Part shown: positions 8,872 to 21,670 of the stretch, in pieces
How positions within the stretch are numbered: the stretch's first letter is position 1
How the letters are laid out: the number at the start of each line of letters is the position of its first letter
Assembly (NCBI RefSeq): GCF_000718775.1
Contig: NZ_JOCB01000025.1
Coordinates: forward strand, 1-64,000
From: Streptomyces sp. NRRL S-31
GTDB lineage: Bacteria > Actinomycetota > Actinomycetes > Streptomycetales > Streptomycetaceae
Length of the DNA: 64,000 nt
Reading direction: 5' to 3'
The notes under the pieces: generated by a model
Databases searched by the model: none
Told to the model about the DNA's origin: nothing
Seen by the model: the letters and a program-made list of their open reading frames with translations, nothing else
Program-made: the position numbers and the translations under genes

Positions 8872-9166
8872 GAGTGCCTCGCCCGCGCCTTCCGGACGAG
8901 TACCGGTCCCGTCGACGCTGTCCGCGGCATCGACCTCACCGTCCGCGAGGACGAGATCCTCGGCTCCCTCGGCCCCGACGACATCGGTGGGACGAGCACC
9001 CTGCGGATGCTCACCACCTTGGCGGCGCCGACCGGCGTCGACCCGGGGCGCCGTCGCCGCCGGGGGCACCCCGAGCGTGCCCGAGCCGCGCCACGGCGGC
9101 TCGCTCGACGCCCCCCTCCAGGACACCTACCTCGCCGTCACCGGCCGCCGGCCCGCCCCCGCCGAC
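8872..9166 (+). pseudogene. Remnant of a DrrA-type drug-exporter ABC ATPase
   Basis: From 8872 the plus strand reads like the start of a DrrA ATPase (AVRGIDLTVREDEILGSLGP), but the Walker A GPNGAGKST has become GPDDIGGTST, so the Lys is lost. After LRMLTTLAAPTG (about 9033) the frame breaks, and about 80 bp later another frame encodes a typical DrrA C-terminus (LQDTYLAVTGRRP). A normal protein has about 310-330 residues; here about 95 codons survive. This is an internally deleted, frameshifted, non-functional gene. Confidence 0.7.
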
Positions 9167-9256
9167 TCCGCCCCCGTAGCCGTAGGGACACACACATCGC
9201 CCTCGCGCCGGCCGTGACGGCGGGCACACGGGTGTTCCGGACGGCCGGGGCGTAAC

Positions 9257-9262
9257 TACGCT
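9257..9262 (+). promoter_or_regulatory. Candidate -10 element for a leaderless PduO transcript
   Basis: TACGCT fits TAnnnT and ends six bases before the ATG at 9269, which has no Shine-Dalgarno. This spacing is typical of leaderless actinobacterial transcripts that start at the A of the ATG. Confidence 0.45.
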
Positions 9263-9268
9263 GGCCGT

Positions 9269-9841
9269 ATGGTCAATCTGACACGTATCTACACCAGGAC
9301 CGGCGACCAGGGCACCACCAGCCTCGGTGACATGAGCCGGGTGGCCAAGACGGACCTCAGGATCTCCGCCTACGCGGACGCCAACGAGGCCAACGCGGTG
9401 ATCGGCACCGCGCTCGCGCTGGGCTCTCTGGCCGAGGAGGTCGTCGCCGTCCTCACCCGCGTCCAGAACGACCTGTTCGACGTGGGCGCGGACCTGTCGA
9501 CGCCGGTGGTGGAGGACCCCGAATACCCGCCGCTGCGGATCGAGCAGTTCTACATCGACCGGCTGGAGGCGGACTGCGACCGCTTCAACGAGCGGCTGGA
9601 GAAACTGCGCTCCTTCATCCTGCCGGGCGGCACGCCGGGCGCCGCCCTGCTGCACCAGGCGTGCACGGTGGTCCGCCGGGCCGAGCGCTCCACCTGGGCG
9701 GCCCTTCAGGCGCACGGCGAGACGATGAACCCGCTCACCGCGACCTATCTGAACCGCCTCTCGGACCTGCTGTTCATCCTCGCCCGCACGGCCAACCAGG
9801 ACACCGGCGACGTGCTGTGGGTGCCGGGCGGGGAGCGCTGA
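9269..9841 (+). CDS. Cob(I)yrinic acid a,c-diamide / cob(I)alamin adenosyltransferase, PduO type
   Basis: 190 aa, full-length PduO-type ATP:corrinoid adenosyltransferase, which makes adenosylcobalamin for B12-dependent mutases. Seen: the N-terminal ATP-binding TRTGDQGTTSL motif (about residues 7-17), the DANEANAVIG segment, and the C-terminal VRRAERS and LNRLSDLLFILAR motifs that close the active site at the trimer interface. No cobalamin-biosynthesis gene or riboswitch is adjacent, so it probably supplies cofactor generally. Its start lacks an SD; a leaderless -10 lies just upstream. Confidence 0.93.
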   Translation: MVNLTRIYTRTGDQGTTSLGDMSRVAKTDLRISAYADANEANAVIGTALALGSLAEEVVAVLTRVQNDLFDVGADLSTPVVEDPEYPPLRIEQFYIDRLEADCDRFNERLEKLRSFILPGGTPGAALLHQACTVVRRAERSTWAALQAHGETMNPLTATYLNRLSDLLFILARTANQDTGDVLWVPGGER

Positions 9842-9859
9842 GCCCGGCTCCCGGCCGGG

Positions 9860-10363
9860 TCAGGAGCCGGTGCGGCCGTCGGCCATCTCGCGCAGGATGT
9901 CGAGGTGGCCGTTGTGCCGGGCCGTCTCCTCGATCAGGTGCAGCAGGATCCAGCGCAGGTCGAACACGCTGCCGTCGGCCCGCTCGCGCCGCGCCTTGGT
10001 GTCCAGGTCGTGTGCGGCGATCAGCTCGTTGTGCCGCGCGCTCTCCTCGGCGTACTCCTCCAGCAGCCGCGACACCGGGAAGTCGACGGCGATCCGCATC
10101 TCGCGGTCGGGGTCCTCGTCGGTCCAGGGACCCTCGTCCTCCTCGCCGAGGAAGACGACCCGGAACCAGTAGTACTCCACCCAGCGCAGATGGTTGATCA
10201 GGCCGCTCAGGGTCATCAGCGGCGAGCCGGGCAGGGGCGCCTTGCGGGCGTCCTCGTCGGAGAGTTCCTCGCACTTGGCCCGCGCGGTGGCGCGGACGTA
10301 GTCGAGGAAGGTGGTCAGCTGTGTCCGCTCGTCCCAGGCGGGAGGCGTGTCGGTGCGCGTCAT
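9860..10363 (-). CDS. DinB family protein (DUF664)
   Basis: 167 aa four-helix DinB-like protein. The family generally binds a metal through three His; here candidate ligands are in LINHLRWVEYYW (about residue 58), ESARHNELI (about 110) and LIEETARHNGHLD (about 150). The last block is the standard C-terminal DinB signature. Actinobacterial members include mycothiol-dependent enzymes, but no specific substrate can be assigned. It is convergent with the PduO gene, 18 bp between stops, and its ATG overlaps the end of a decayed upstream membrane gene. Confidence 0.88.
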   Translation of the reverse strand: MTRTDTPPAWDERTQLTTFLDYVRATARAKCEELSDEDARKAPLPGSPLMTLSGLINHLRWVEYYWFRVVFLGEEDEGPWTDEDPDREMRIAVDFPVSRLLEEYAEESARHNELIAAHDLDTKARRERADGSVFDLRWILLHLIEETARHNGHLDILREMADGRTGS

Positions 10364-10655
10364 CGCCGGGATCGTCTCCCGGTGTCCGCCCCGGTGTCGA
10401 GCGATTTACCGGGGGCCCCGCCCTCGGGCACCCGTTCGGGGAAGAGGATGCAGCTCGCGGCGATGACCAGGTCGAGGCCGGCCACCCAGAGCACACGGCT
10501 CCGCCCCGCGCGCAGCGAGCCGTGTCCCCGTGGCCGCCGACGTACCGGACGGCGGCCTGGAGCAGGGCGAGGGCGACGGCCGAGGCCGGGATCAAGCGGC
10601 CGGCGACCTTCCACTCGTGGACCGCGCGGGCCCGGCCGTACCTGGGCGGGCGCAC
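10360..10655 (-). pseudogene. Decayed small membrane protein gene
   Basis: Two hydrophobic segments with charged flanks are read in different minus-strand frames: about 10655-10530 (AGRLIPASAVALALLQAAVRYV) and about 10500-10360 (VAGLDLVIAASCILFPE). They look like two helices of one membrane protein broken by a frameshift near 10510. The parent family is not recognised. It lies between the DinB gene and the response-regulator remnant, in a patch that has clearly been decaying. Confidence 0.4.
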
Positions 10656-10673
10656 CGGGGGCGGGCCGCCGCG

Positions 10674-11010
10674 CTGAAGAACACCGAGGCGGTCGATCCG
10701 CTCCGGGCGGTGCGGACCGTGGCGCGCGGGGAGGGAATCGTCGCGCCGGCCGTGACCCGGCGGCTGATCGCGGAGTTCGCCGCGGCGCCGGCGCGGGCGG
10801 GCGGGGCCGATCCGGCGGTGCAGGAGGGTCTCACCCCGCGGGAGCGGGGGTGCTCGGCCGGGTCGGCGAGGGGCTGTCGAACGCGGAGATCGCGGACCGG
10901 CCGGACATGGCGGAGGGCACGGTGAAGACGCACGTCAGCCGGTTGCCGGCCAAGCCGGGGCTGCGCAGCCGGGTGCAAGCCGCGGTGCCGGCTCGCGAGT
11001 TGGGGCGGCA
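10674..11010 (+). pseudogene. Remnant of a NarL/LuxR-type response regulator
   Basis: The plus strand from 10674 encodes the end of a receiver domain and linker (AVRTVARGEGIVAPAVTRRLI) leading to LTPRER, the start of a LuxR helix-turn-helix. A one-base deletion near 10846-10850 shifts the frame, after which the rest of the HTH is intact in the next frame (VGEGLSNAEIA ... GTVKTHVSRL). The N-terminal receiver with its phospho-Asp is missing. It ends immediately before the chitinase promoter, where chi-type ChiS/ChiR pairs sometimes lie, but the remnant is too short to say which regulator it was. Confidence 0.7.
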
Positions 11011-11029
11011 GCCGGACCGCTCCCCAGAA

Positions 11030-11071
11030 TGGTCCAGACCTATTGACCTGTGGTCCAGACCTTTCTACCCT
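11030..11071 (+). promoter_or_regulatory. Chitinase promoter with two TGGTCCAGACCT direct repeats
   Basis: Two exact 12-bp copies of TGGTCCAGACCT (11030-11041 and 11051-11062) flank and overlap a -35 TTGACC (11043-11048); TACCCT (11066-11071) follows after 17 bp as -10. This is the layout described for Streptomyces chi promoters, where the repeats mediate chitin/N-acetylglucosamine induction and glucose repression; each repeat is also close to a DasR operator half. Predicted regulators: DasR and a ChiS/ChiR-type system. Confidence 0.9.
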
Positions 11072-11138
11072 CGCAGCACCGTGGGGCGTGAAGGCTCAGT
11101 CACACCCCAGACACCCCCGATGACGAGGGAGGCGCAGC

Positions 11139-12959
<1,821 letters not shown>

Positions 12960-12967
12960 GAGAACGC

Positions 12968-13414
12968 CTAAGCGACATTGACGCGCTGACCGGGCGGGGC
13001 TGCCTCAAGCCACGCGAGGAATCCGGTCAGCGCGTCTTCGCTCATGGCCAGTTCCAGGCGCGTCCCCCGGTGCACACAGGTCAGCACCATCGCGTCGGAC
13101 AGCAGCGCCAGCTCCTCCTCGCCCTCGGGCGGCCGGCGTCCGGCCACCTCGATCTGCGCCCGCTCCAGGACGCGGCGGGGGCGGACGGCGTACGAGAAGA
13201 CGCGGTACCACTCGATGCGGTCGCCGTTGTAGCGGGCGACGCCGTAGGACCAGCCCTTGCCGCCCGCGTCCGGTTTCTCCGGCACGTCCCAGCGCAGCGA
13301 ACAGTCGAAGGTGCCGCCCGAACGCTGGATCAGCCTGCGCCGCAGGCCGAACAGGAACAGCCCCACCACCACGAGCGCCACCACGATCCCGCACACAGTC
13401 AGAGCGAGGACCAT
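12968..13414 (-). CDS. DUF2550 domain membrane protein
   Basis: 148 aa. One N-terminal transmembrane helix (about residues 1-22) precedes a cytoplasmic DUF2550 domain with the conserved GWSYGVARY and EWYRVFSYAVRPRR segments. It has unknown function and is encoded next to atpC across Streptomyces and mycobacteria. AGGAGG lies nine bases upstream of the ATG at 13414; a GTG two codons earlier (13420) is possible but too close to that SD. The gene is convergent with chiC, leaving only 8 bp. Confidence 0.88.
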   Translation of the reverse strand: MVLALTVCGIVVALVVVGLFLFGLRRRLIQRSGGTFDCSLRWDVPEKPDAGGKGWSYGVARYNGDRIEWYRVFSYAVRPRRVLERAQIEVAGRRPPEGEEELALLSDAMVLTCVHRGTRLELAMSEDALTGFLAWLEAAPPGQRVNVA

Positions 13415-13495
13415 CGGCACCGACCTCCTCGTCTCCTAGGTAGGGGAACTGCTTCTGCCACTGGGTAATGAAACGGAAAAGACACCCACATCTGC

Positions 13496-13542
13496 CTCAG
13501 CCGCGACCAGCACCGGATTGCTCCGGGCCGGCCGCGGCTGAG
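13496..13542 (-). terminator. Terminator of the atp operon
   Basis: CTCAGCCGCG (13496-13505) pairs perfectly with CGCGGCTGAG (13533-13542); the loop contains a smaller CCGG stem. It lies 27 bp after the atpC stop, at the end of the nine-gene operon, and has no U-run, as usual for this GC content. Confidence 0.65.
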
Positions 13543-13568
13543 TGACGTCAACGTACCGCGCGGCTGGT

Positions 13569-13943
13569 TCAGCGCGCCGTCGCAGCACGCAGTCGGACGT
13601 CCGCGCGGCGCTCGGCGGCGGCGTCGCCCTCCGCCTTCGCGCGCTCCAGCTCCCGCTCCGTGCGCTGGACGTCGATCTCGTCCGACAGCTCGGCGATCTC
13701 GGCCAGCAGGGAGAGCTTGTTGTCCGCGAACGAGATGAAACCGCCGTGCACCGCGGCGACGACCGTTCCACCTTCACTCGTACGGATGGTCACCGGGCCC
13801 GACTCCAGCACACCGAGCAGCGGCTGGTGACCGGGCATGACGCCGATGTCGCCGGACGTGGTGCGCGCGACGACCAGGGTGGCCTCGCCGGACCAGACCT
13901 GGCGGTCGGCGGCGACCAGCTCGACGTGCAGCTCAGCAGCCAA
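13569..13943 (-). CDS. atpC: F1Fo ATP synthase epsilon subunit
   Basis: 124 aa F1 central-stalk subunit: an N-terminal beta-sandwich (to about residue 85, with GDIGVMPGHQPLL) and a C-terminal helical hairpin (ELSDEIDVQRTERELERAKA) that can inhibit ATP hydrolysis. The TTG start at 13943 is supported by GAGGAG six bases upstream. It is the last gene of the operon and is followed by the terminator. Confidence 0.95.
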   Translation of the reverse strand: MAAELHVELVAADRQVWSGEATLVVARTTSGDIGVMPGHQPLLGVLESGPVTIRTSEGGTVVAAVHGGFISFADNKLSLLAEIAELSDEIDVQRTERELERAKAEGDAAAERRADVRLRAATAR

Positions 13944-14055
13944 GGGTGGCTCCTCGGGTCACCACCCGGCAGGGGCGCCGGGTGTTGGGGTCAATTCTAA
14001 GGGGCGTGGGTGAGGGGGCGGGACCGCGCCCGCCCCCTCGGTCAGAGCACGGGGC

Positions 14056-15492
<1,437 letters not shown>

Positions 15493-16410
15493 TTATCGGT
15501 CACTCCCCGCGGTCGCGTCGGCCAGGGCGCTCGCGCCACCGACGATCTCGCTGATTTCCTGGGTGATTTCGGCCTGGCGGGCCGCGTTGGCAAGACGGGA
15601 GAGCGTGTTGATCAGCTCGCCCGCGTTGTCGGTGGCCGACTTCATCGCGCGCCGCGTGGCGGCGTGCTTCGAAGCGGCCGACTGGAGCAGCGCGTTGTAG
15701 ATGCGGCTCTCCACGTAGCGCGGCAGCAGGGCGTCGAGGACGTCCTCCGCCGAGGGCTCGAAGTCGTACAGCGGAAGGATCTCGCCCTGGGGGGCGGTCT
15801 CCTCCGCGACCTCGTCGAGGCGCAGCGGCAGCAGCCGGGCATCCAGCGCCGTCTGCGTCATCATCGAGACGAACTCGGTGAAGACGATGTGGAGTTCGTC
15901 CACACCACCCTCGGCCGTGTCCTTCTCGATGGCCTCGATCAGGGGCGCCGCGACCTTCTTGGCGTCCGCGTACGTCGGCTCGTCGGTGAAGCCCGTCCAC
16001 GACTCCGTGACCGTGCGCTCACGGAAGTTGTAGTGGGCGACACCGCGCCGGCCGACGATGTACGTGTCGACCTGCTTGCCCTCGCGCTCCAGGCGCGCGG
16101 TCAGCTGCTCCGCGGCCTTGATGGCGTTGGAGTTGAAGGCGCCGGCCAGACCGCGGTCGCTCGTGAGGAGCAGAACCGCGGCGCGGGCCGGGTTCTCCGC
16201 CTCCGTGGTGAGCGGGTGCTTGGTGTTCGAACCCGTGCCCACCGCCGTGACCGCGCGCGTCAGCTCGGTCGCGTACGGCGTGGAGGCCGCCACCTTGCGT
16301 TGCGCCTTGACGACGCGCGAGGCGGCGATCATCTCCATCGCCTTGGTGATCTTCTTGGTCGCGGTGACGGATCGGATGCGACGCTTGTAGACCCGGAGCT
16401 GGGCTCCCAT
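15493..16410 (-). CDS. atpG: F1Fo ATP synthase gamma subunit
   Basis: 305 aa rotor shaft of F1. The N-terminal helix starts [14 protein letters not shown] and the C-terminal helix ends near [18 protein letters not shown], which is the family signature. The length includes a short actinobacterial insertion compared with E. coli (287 aa). It abuts atpD with no spacer and follows atpA by 21 bp. Confidence 0.97.
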   Translation of the reverse strand: MGAQLRVYKRRIRSVTATKKITKAMEMIAASRVVKAQRKVAASTPYATELTRAVTAVGTGSNTKHPLTTEAENPARAAVLLLTSDRGLAGAFNSNAIKAAEQLTARLEREGKQVDTYIVGRRGVAHYNFRERTVTESWTGFTDEPTYADAKKVAAPLIEAIEKDTAEGGVDELHIVFTEFVSMMTQTALDARLLPLRLDEVAEETAPQGEILPLYDFEPSAEDVLDALLPRYVESRIYNALLQSAASKHAATRRAMKSATDNAGELINTLSRLANAARQAEITQEISEIVGGASALADATAGSDR

Positions 16411-16431
16411 GAGTCAGGTCCCTTCCTTACG

Positions 16432-18024
16432 TCACTTGGCGGCAGCGGCCGGAGTGTCCTCGCCGAGCAGCTTGCCGTCCGAGGTCTCGAACTGCTTCTT
16501 GAAGTCCGCGATCGCGTCGGCGACGGCCGTCAGCGTGTCGTCGGACATCTTGCCGCCCTCGCGGATGGAGGTCATGAGGCCCTGCTCCTTGCGGTGCAGG
16601 TACTCCAGCAGCTCCTTCTCGAAGCGGCGGATGTCGACGACCGGAACGTCGTCCATCTTGCCGGTGGTGCCGGCCCAGACGGAGACGACCTGGTCCTCGG
16701 TGGACATCGGCTGGTACTGGTCCTGCTTCAGCAGCTCGACCATGCGCTGACCGCGCTCCAGCTGGGACTTGGAGGCGGCGTCCAGGTCGGAACCGAAGGC
16801 GGCGAACGCCTCCAGCTCACGGAACTGGGCGAGGTCGACGCGGAGGCGGCCGGAGACCTGCTTCATCGCCTTGTGCTGGGCGGAACCACCGACTCGGGAG
16901 ACGGAGATACCGACGTTCAGCGCGGGGCGCTGACCGGCGTTGAACAGGTCCGACTCCAGGAAGCACTGGCCGTCGGTGATGGAGATGACGTTGGTCGGGA
17001 TGAACGCCGAGACGTCGTTGGCCTTGGTCTCGACGATCGGCAGACCGGTCATCGAGCCGGCACCCATGTCGTCGGAGAGCTTGGCGCAGCGCTCCAGCAG
17101 ACGGGAGTGCAGGTAGAAGACGTCACCCGGGTAGGCCTCACGGCCCGGCGGGCGGCGCAGCAGCAGCGACACGGCGCGGTAGGCGTCGGCCTGCTTCGAC
17201 AGGTCGTCGAAGATGATGAGGACGTGCTTGCCCTCGTACATCCACTGCTGACCGATGGCCGAACCGGTGTACGGCGCCAGGTACTTGAAGCCGGCCGGGT
17301 CGGACGCCGGGGCGGCGACGATGGTCGTGTACTCCAGGGCGCCGTTCTCCTCCAGCGAGCGGCGCACGCCGGCGATGGTGGAGCCCTTCTGGCCGATGGC
17401 GACGTAGATGCAGCGGACCTGCTTCTTCGGGTCGCCCGAGCGCCAGTTGTCGCGCTGGTTGATGATCGTGTCGACGGCCAGGGCGGTCTTGCCGGTCTGG
17501 CGGTCACCGATGATCAGCTGACGCTGACCGCGGCCGATCGGGGTCATCGCGTCGACGGCCTTGTAGCCGGTCTCCATCGGCTCGTGCACCGACTTGCGCT
17601 GCATGACCGTGGGGGCCTGAAGCTCAAGGGCGCGGCGGCCGGACGTCTCGATCTCGCCGAGGCCGTCGATCGGGTTGCCGAGCGGGTCGACGACGCGGCC
17701 GAGGTAGCCCTCGCCGACCGCGACGGAGAGGACCTCACCGGTGCGCTGCACCGGCTGCCCCTCCTCGATGCCGCTGAACTCACCGAGGACGATGGCACCG
17801 ATCTCGCGCTCTTCCAGGTTCAGCGCCAGGCCGAGGGTGCCGTCCTCGAACTTCAGCAGTTCGTTGGCCATGGCCGAGGGCAGGCCCTCGACCTTCGCGA
17901 TGCCGTCGCCGGCAAGGGTGACCGTACCGACTTCCTCGCGCGAGGCCGCGTCCGGCTTGTACGACTGGACGAAGTTCTCCAGCGCGTCCCGGATCTCCTC
18001 CGGCCGGATCGTGAGCTCCGCCAT
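16432..18024 (-). CDS. atpA: F1Fo ATP synthase alpha subunit
   Basis: 530 aa non-catalytic nucleotide-binding F1 subunit. P-loop GDRQTGKTA (about residues 171-179) and the C-terminal signature [13 protein letters not shown] are present. The start at 18024 ([10 protein letters not shown]) is the conserved one; the frame is open 93 bp further upstream by chance. A 140-bp spacer separates it from atpH, the largest gap inside the operon. Confidence 0.97.
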   Translation of the reverse strand: MAELTIRPEEIRDALENFVQSYKPDAASREEVGTVTLAGDGIAKVEGLPSAMANELLKFEDGTLGLALNLEEREIGAIVLGEFSGIEEGQPVQRTGEVLSVAVGEGYLGRVVDPLGNPIDGLGEIETSGRRALELQAPTVMQRKSVHEPMETGYKAVDAMTPIGRGQRQLIIGDRQTGKTALAVDTIINQRDNWRSGDPKKQVRCIYVAIGQKGSTIAGVRRSLEENGALEYTTIVAAPASDPAGFKYLAPYTGSAIGQQWMYEGKHVLIIFDDLSKQADAYRAVSLLLRRPPGREAYPGDVFYLHSRLLERCAKLSDDMGAGSMTGLPIVETKANDVSAFIPTNVISITDGQCFLESDLFNAGQRPALNVGISVSRVGGSAQHKAMKQVSGRLRVDLAQFRELEAFAAFGSDLDAASKSQLERGQRMVELLKQDQYQPMSTEDQVVSVWAGTTGKMDDVPVVDIRRFEKELLEYLHRKEQGLMTSIREGGKMSDDTLTAVADAIADFKKQFETSDGKLLGEDTPAAAAK

Positions 18025-18164
18025 CTGGGTTCCCTGCTCTCCTTGTTGGGCCCGAAGTTTCACTTTGGGGGGATGGGGACTCCCCCCAACAGGAGGTGAA
18101 TCCTCTGCACGGCCCAACCAGGGCCGTAAGTACGTACTGCTTTTCTCGAGATGTCGAGTTGCTG

Positions 18165-18980
18165 CTAGCTCGCCATGCGGCGGGCGGCCTCGTCCAGCCG
18201 GTCCGCGATGGAGCCGTTGATGACCTCGTCACCGACCTGCACCCGGATACCGCCGACGACCTCGGGGTCGACGTCGAGGTTGAGGTGCATCCGACGACCG
18301 TAGAGCTTGGTCAGGGCGGCGCCGAGGCGCTGCTTCTGTCCGTCGCTCAGCGGCACCGCCGAGGTGACGACGGCGACCACGCGGTCGCGTCGCTCCGCGG
18401 CGAGCTTGGACAGGGACTCCAGTCCCGCTTCCAGGCTACGTCCACGCGGCGCGGTCACGAGGCGCGTCACCAGGCGCTCGGTGGCCGGCTTGGCCCGTCC
18501 GCCCAGCAGCCGGTGCAGCAGCTCGGTCTTGGCCGAGGCGCCGGCGGCGCGGTCGGTGAGCGCGGCGCGCAGCTCGGTGTTGGAGGAGACGATCCGGCCG
18601 AACCGGAACAGCTCGTCCTCGACGTCGTCGAGGGTGCCGGTCTTCTCCGCGGCCGTGAGGTCGGCGATGTCCGCCAGCTCCTCCAGCGCGTCCACCAGGT
18701 CGCGGGGCTGCGACCAGCGGGACCGGGCCATTCCGGACACCAGGTCGGCGGTGGTGCCGCTGACCTGGCCGCCGATCAGGCGCTGGACCAGCTGGGCCTT
18801 CGCCTCTCCGGGCTGCGCCGGGTCGGTGAGGACCCGGCGCAGGCCGGCCTCGCGGTCGAGCAGCGCGGTGACGGCCGCCAGCTCGCCGGCGAGCTGCGCG
18901 GCGTCCACGGACGTGGAGTCCGTCAGCGCGTCGAGGCGCTCGCGTGCGGCTGCCAGGGCCTCGCGGCTCGCTCCGTTCAT
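18165..18980 (-). CDS. atpH: F1Fo ATP synthase delta subunit
   Basis: 271 aa, the peripheral-stalk cap that links F1 alpha to the b subunits. It has the longer form typical of high-GC Gram-positives (E. coli 177 aa), with an alpha-helical N-terminal half and the conserved C-terminal region ([21 protein letters not shown]). Its ATG overlaps the atpF stop by 4 bp, so the two are translationally coupled. Confidence 0.96.
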   Translation of the reverse strand: MNGASREALAAARERLDALTDSTSVDAAQLAGELAAVTALLDREAGLRRVLTDPAQPGEAKAQLVQRLIGGQVSGTTADLVSGMARSRWSQPRDLVDALEELADIADLTAAEKTGTLDDVEDELFRFGRIVSSNTELRAALTDRAAGASAKTELLHRLLGGRAKPATERLVTRLVTAPRGRSLEAGLESLSKLAAERRDRVVAVVTSAVPLSDGQKQRLGAALTKLYGRRMHLNLDVDPEVVGGIRVQVGDEVINGSIADRLDEAARRMAS

Positions 18981-19522
18981 CGCGTGGCCTCGGCCTTCTC
19001 CTCAAGCTCGTCGAGGAAGCGGTCGATGACACGGCTCTGGCGGGCGTGGTCCTCGAGGGACTCGCCGACGAGCTTGCCGGCCAGTTCGGTGGCGAGCTTG
19101 CCGACGTCCTGACGCAGCGCGGACGCGGCGGCCTTGCGGTCGGCCTCGATCTGCGCGTGGCCGGCGGTGACGATCTCCTCGCGCTGACGCTGGCCCTCGG
19201 CCCGCATCTCGGCGATGAGCGTGGCACCCTGCTCCTGCGCCTCCTGGCGCAGGCGCGCGGCCTCGTGCCGGGCCTCGGCGAGCTGGGCCTTGTACTGCTC
19301 AAGGACGCTCTGGGCCTCGGTCTGCGCGGCCTCGGCCTTTTCGATACCGCCCTCGATGGCTTCGCGACGCTCTTCCAGAACCTTGTTGATGTTCGGGAGG
19401 AGCTTCTTGGCGAGGAAGCCGAAGACGATGACGAAGGCGATCAGGCCGATGACGAGCTCTGGGATCGGCGGGATGAGGGGGTTCTCGGCCTCCTCAGCCG
19501 CCAGCTGAACCAGGGGGCTCAT
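18977..19522 (-). CDS. atpF: F1Fo ATP synthase b subunit
   Basis: 181 aa peripheral-stalk subunit. One transmembrane helix (about residues 20-40, ELVIGLIAFVIVFGFLAKK) is followed by a long charged Ala/Glu/Arg-rich helix that forms the right-handed coiled coil of the stalk. A 37-bp spacer separates it from atpE. Confidence 0.97.
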   Translation of the reverse strand: MSPLVQLAAEEAENPLIPPIPELVIGLIAFVIVFGFLAKKLLPNINKVLEERREAIEGGIEKAEAAQTEAQSVLEQYKAQLAEARHEAARLRQEAQEQGATLIAEMRAEGQRQREEIVTAGHAQIEADRKAAASALRQDVGKLATELAGKLVGESLEDHARQSRVIDRFLDELEEKAEATR

Positions 19523-19559
19523 ATCAGTGCCTTTCGTCTATTGGTGCGCGGCGGTCGGG

Positions 19560-19880
<321 letters not shown>

Positions 19881-20702
19881 TCAGTGGTGCTCGGCGAGCG
19901 CGCCCTGGATGAAGCTGCACGTCAGGAGTACGAAGACGTACGCCTGGACAGCCTGGATGAAGAGCTCGAAGGCCGTCATCACGATGACCATGACGAACGA
20001 GACGGCGGAGTAGGCGATGCCGATGCCGTTCAGCATGTACCAGCTGGCGATCGTGAAGAGCAGCAGCAGGGTGTGGCCGGCGAACATGTTCGCGAAGAGT
20101 CGGACGGCGTGGGTGAACGGCCGCACGAGGAGGTTCGAGAACAGCTCGATCGTCATCGACAGCGGGAGGACCGCGCCGAGGGACTTGTCGTAGCCGGTGA
20201 AGTTCTTGAAGGCGCCGACGAAGCCGTGCCGCTTGAAGGTCAGCCCGACCCAGAGGACGTAGACGATGGCGGCCAGGATGGCGGGGTACGAGATGATCGA
20301 GGTCACCGGGAACTGGGCGACCGGGATGACGGACCAGAGGTTCATCATCCAGACGAAGAAGAAGAGCGAGACGACCAGCGGGACGTACTTCTCGCCTTCC
20401 TTCTTGCCGATGGTCTCGTAGACGACGCCGCGGCGGATGAAGTCGTATCCGGACTCGGCCACCAGCTGGAGCTTGCCCGGGACGACCTTCGGCTTGGCGA
20501 AGGCGGCCCAGAAGAAGCCCACGACGATGATGGAACCGAGCAGCGCCAGCAGCATCGTCTTGTTGAAGTACAAGTTGCTGTCCGCGTCGCCCCAGAGCGG
20601 CTTGAACAGGAACGAGTGCAGGCCCGGAGCCGGGAAGCCGCACCCGTCGAACAGGTGGCAGCTCGTTTCGAAAGCGAGCGTCTGCGTCGGGTCAGCACTC
20701 AC
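19881..20702 (-). CDS. atpB: F1Fo ATP synthase a subunit
   Basis: 273 aa proton-channel subunit. The essential Arg is in the penultimate-helix motif LVRPFTHAVRLFANMFAGH. The GTG start at 20702 is chosen because AAGGAG sits exactly six bases upstream; the upstream ATG at 20717 has no SD, and the AAGGAG itself would then be inside the gene. A 225-bp spacer separates it from atpI. Confidence 0.95.
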   Translation of the reverse strand: MSADPTQTLAFETSCHLFDGCGFPAPGLHSFLFKPLWGDADSNLYFNKTMLLALLGSIIVVGFFWAAFAKPKVVPGKLQLVAESGYDFIRRGVVYETIGKKEGEKYVPLVVSLFFFVWMMNLWSVIPVAQFPVTSIISYPAILAAIVYVLWVGLTFKRHGFVGAFKNFTGYDKSLGAVLPLSMTIELFSNLLVRPFTHAVRLFANMFAGHTLLLLFTIASWYMLNGIGIAYSAVSFVMVIVMTAFELFIQAVQAYVFVLLTCSFIQGALAEHH

Positions 20703-20927
20703 CGCGGGCTCCTTCATCGTGGCGCATAGGTACGGCAACCTCGTTGTGTCGGCGCGGCGTGCGGCCGCGGGTCGGCACGGGACTGGTGTTACGGATGTGG
20801 GGGCGGCTGAGGGGCATCTCGCCTCGCGATCGAACAGGCGTCAGCTCGGATGCCCGCGCCCGCGATGCCGCAGTTGGCACCGGACGATAGCAGCAACTCT
20901 CGTGCGCCTTTATCCCGGCCCTACCTC

Positions 20928-21368
20928 TCACGACGAGTGCCCTGTCTTCTCGGGCTTGTCGCCCTTCGACGAGGCATCGGGATCGACGTAGAGGATCTTG
21001 GCCTTCATGTGTGCCCGCGCCTGCGCGGCGATCCACGTCAGGGTGGCGACCACGAGGGTGATGGCGAAGGCACGCGGGTTGAACAGCGTGGTGTTCTTGA
21101 ACAGGGCGACGAAGATGACCAGCAGCAGCAGCTGGGCCGCGTAGAGCATCAGGCCCATCATCTGGAACAGCTGGGGAAAGGATTTGGCGGTGCGCTGGAG
21201 CACGTAGAGCCCGAGCCCCATGAACACGATCACCACGAGCGTCCCCACGACGGCCCCGATCGCTCCCTTGCCGCCGGCGACCACACCGCTGACGACGGCG
21301 GCGATCGCGCCGACGGCAGCCGTGGGCACGGCGGCCTGGGCAAGGATCCGGACGTCATTGGACGGCAT
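20928..21368 (-). CDS. atpI: ATP synthase protein I
   Basis: 146 aa with four predicted transmembrane helices and a charged C-terminal tail (GDKPEKTG). AtpI proteins help assemble or stabilise the c-ring. The start at 21368 (MPSNDVRILAQ) has GGAG eight bases upstream; the longer open frame upstream is not supported. It is the first gene of the operon. Confidence 0.88.
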   Translation of the reverse strand: MPSNDVRILAQAAVPTAAVGAIAAVVSGVVAGGKGAIGAVVGTLVVIVFMGLGLYVLQRTAKSFPQLFQMMGLMLYAAQLLLLVIFVALFKNTTLFNPRAFAITLVVATLTWIAAQARAHMKAKILYVDPDASSKGDKPEKTGHSS

Positions 21369-21670
21369 GGCGGCAACTCCGCTTTCACAGGGGGGCAGGG
21401 TGTCGTCATGGACGAGCGTAGTCCCGGGCTGAGTGATCGAGACCTCACACCAATGGACCGACGCACTCGGTCCTTCGGCTCTATCCGGGGTTCTCGTGAA
21501 CCGTATCACAAACTATTTGATGAGGTCTTTACCTGTAGGGTGTGCTTGCTGTCACACATGAGAGTGACAGTGCCCGTCTGTGCAAAAACCGCGCCCACTT
21601 GTCTGGTATTGGGGTGCTTCGCTCCCCCACGAGTTGGCAATGCTCTAGTCAGATTCTTACCTTGGCCGTC
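21369..21670. other. 302-bp intergenic region upstream of the atp operon
   Basis: Noncoding and comparatively AT-rich between 21480 and 21660; it must hold the atp operon promoter (minus strand), but no confident -35/-10 pair could be picked. An inverted repeat is recorded separately at 21549-21570. Confidence 0.5.
21549..21570. promoter_or_regulatory. Inverted repeat CTGTCAC-N8-GTGACAG
   Basis: Exact 7-bp arms with an 8-base spacer. It lies 100 bp after the stop of the phosphoglycosyl transferase gene and 180 bp upstream of atpI. It could be a weak terminator for the former or a regulator site for the latter. Confidence 0.35.

Noticed and set aside
9269..9841. Cobalamin riboswitch upstream of PduO
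   Set aside because: There is no leader; the -10-like element is six bases from the ATG and the B12-box is absent.
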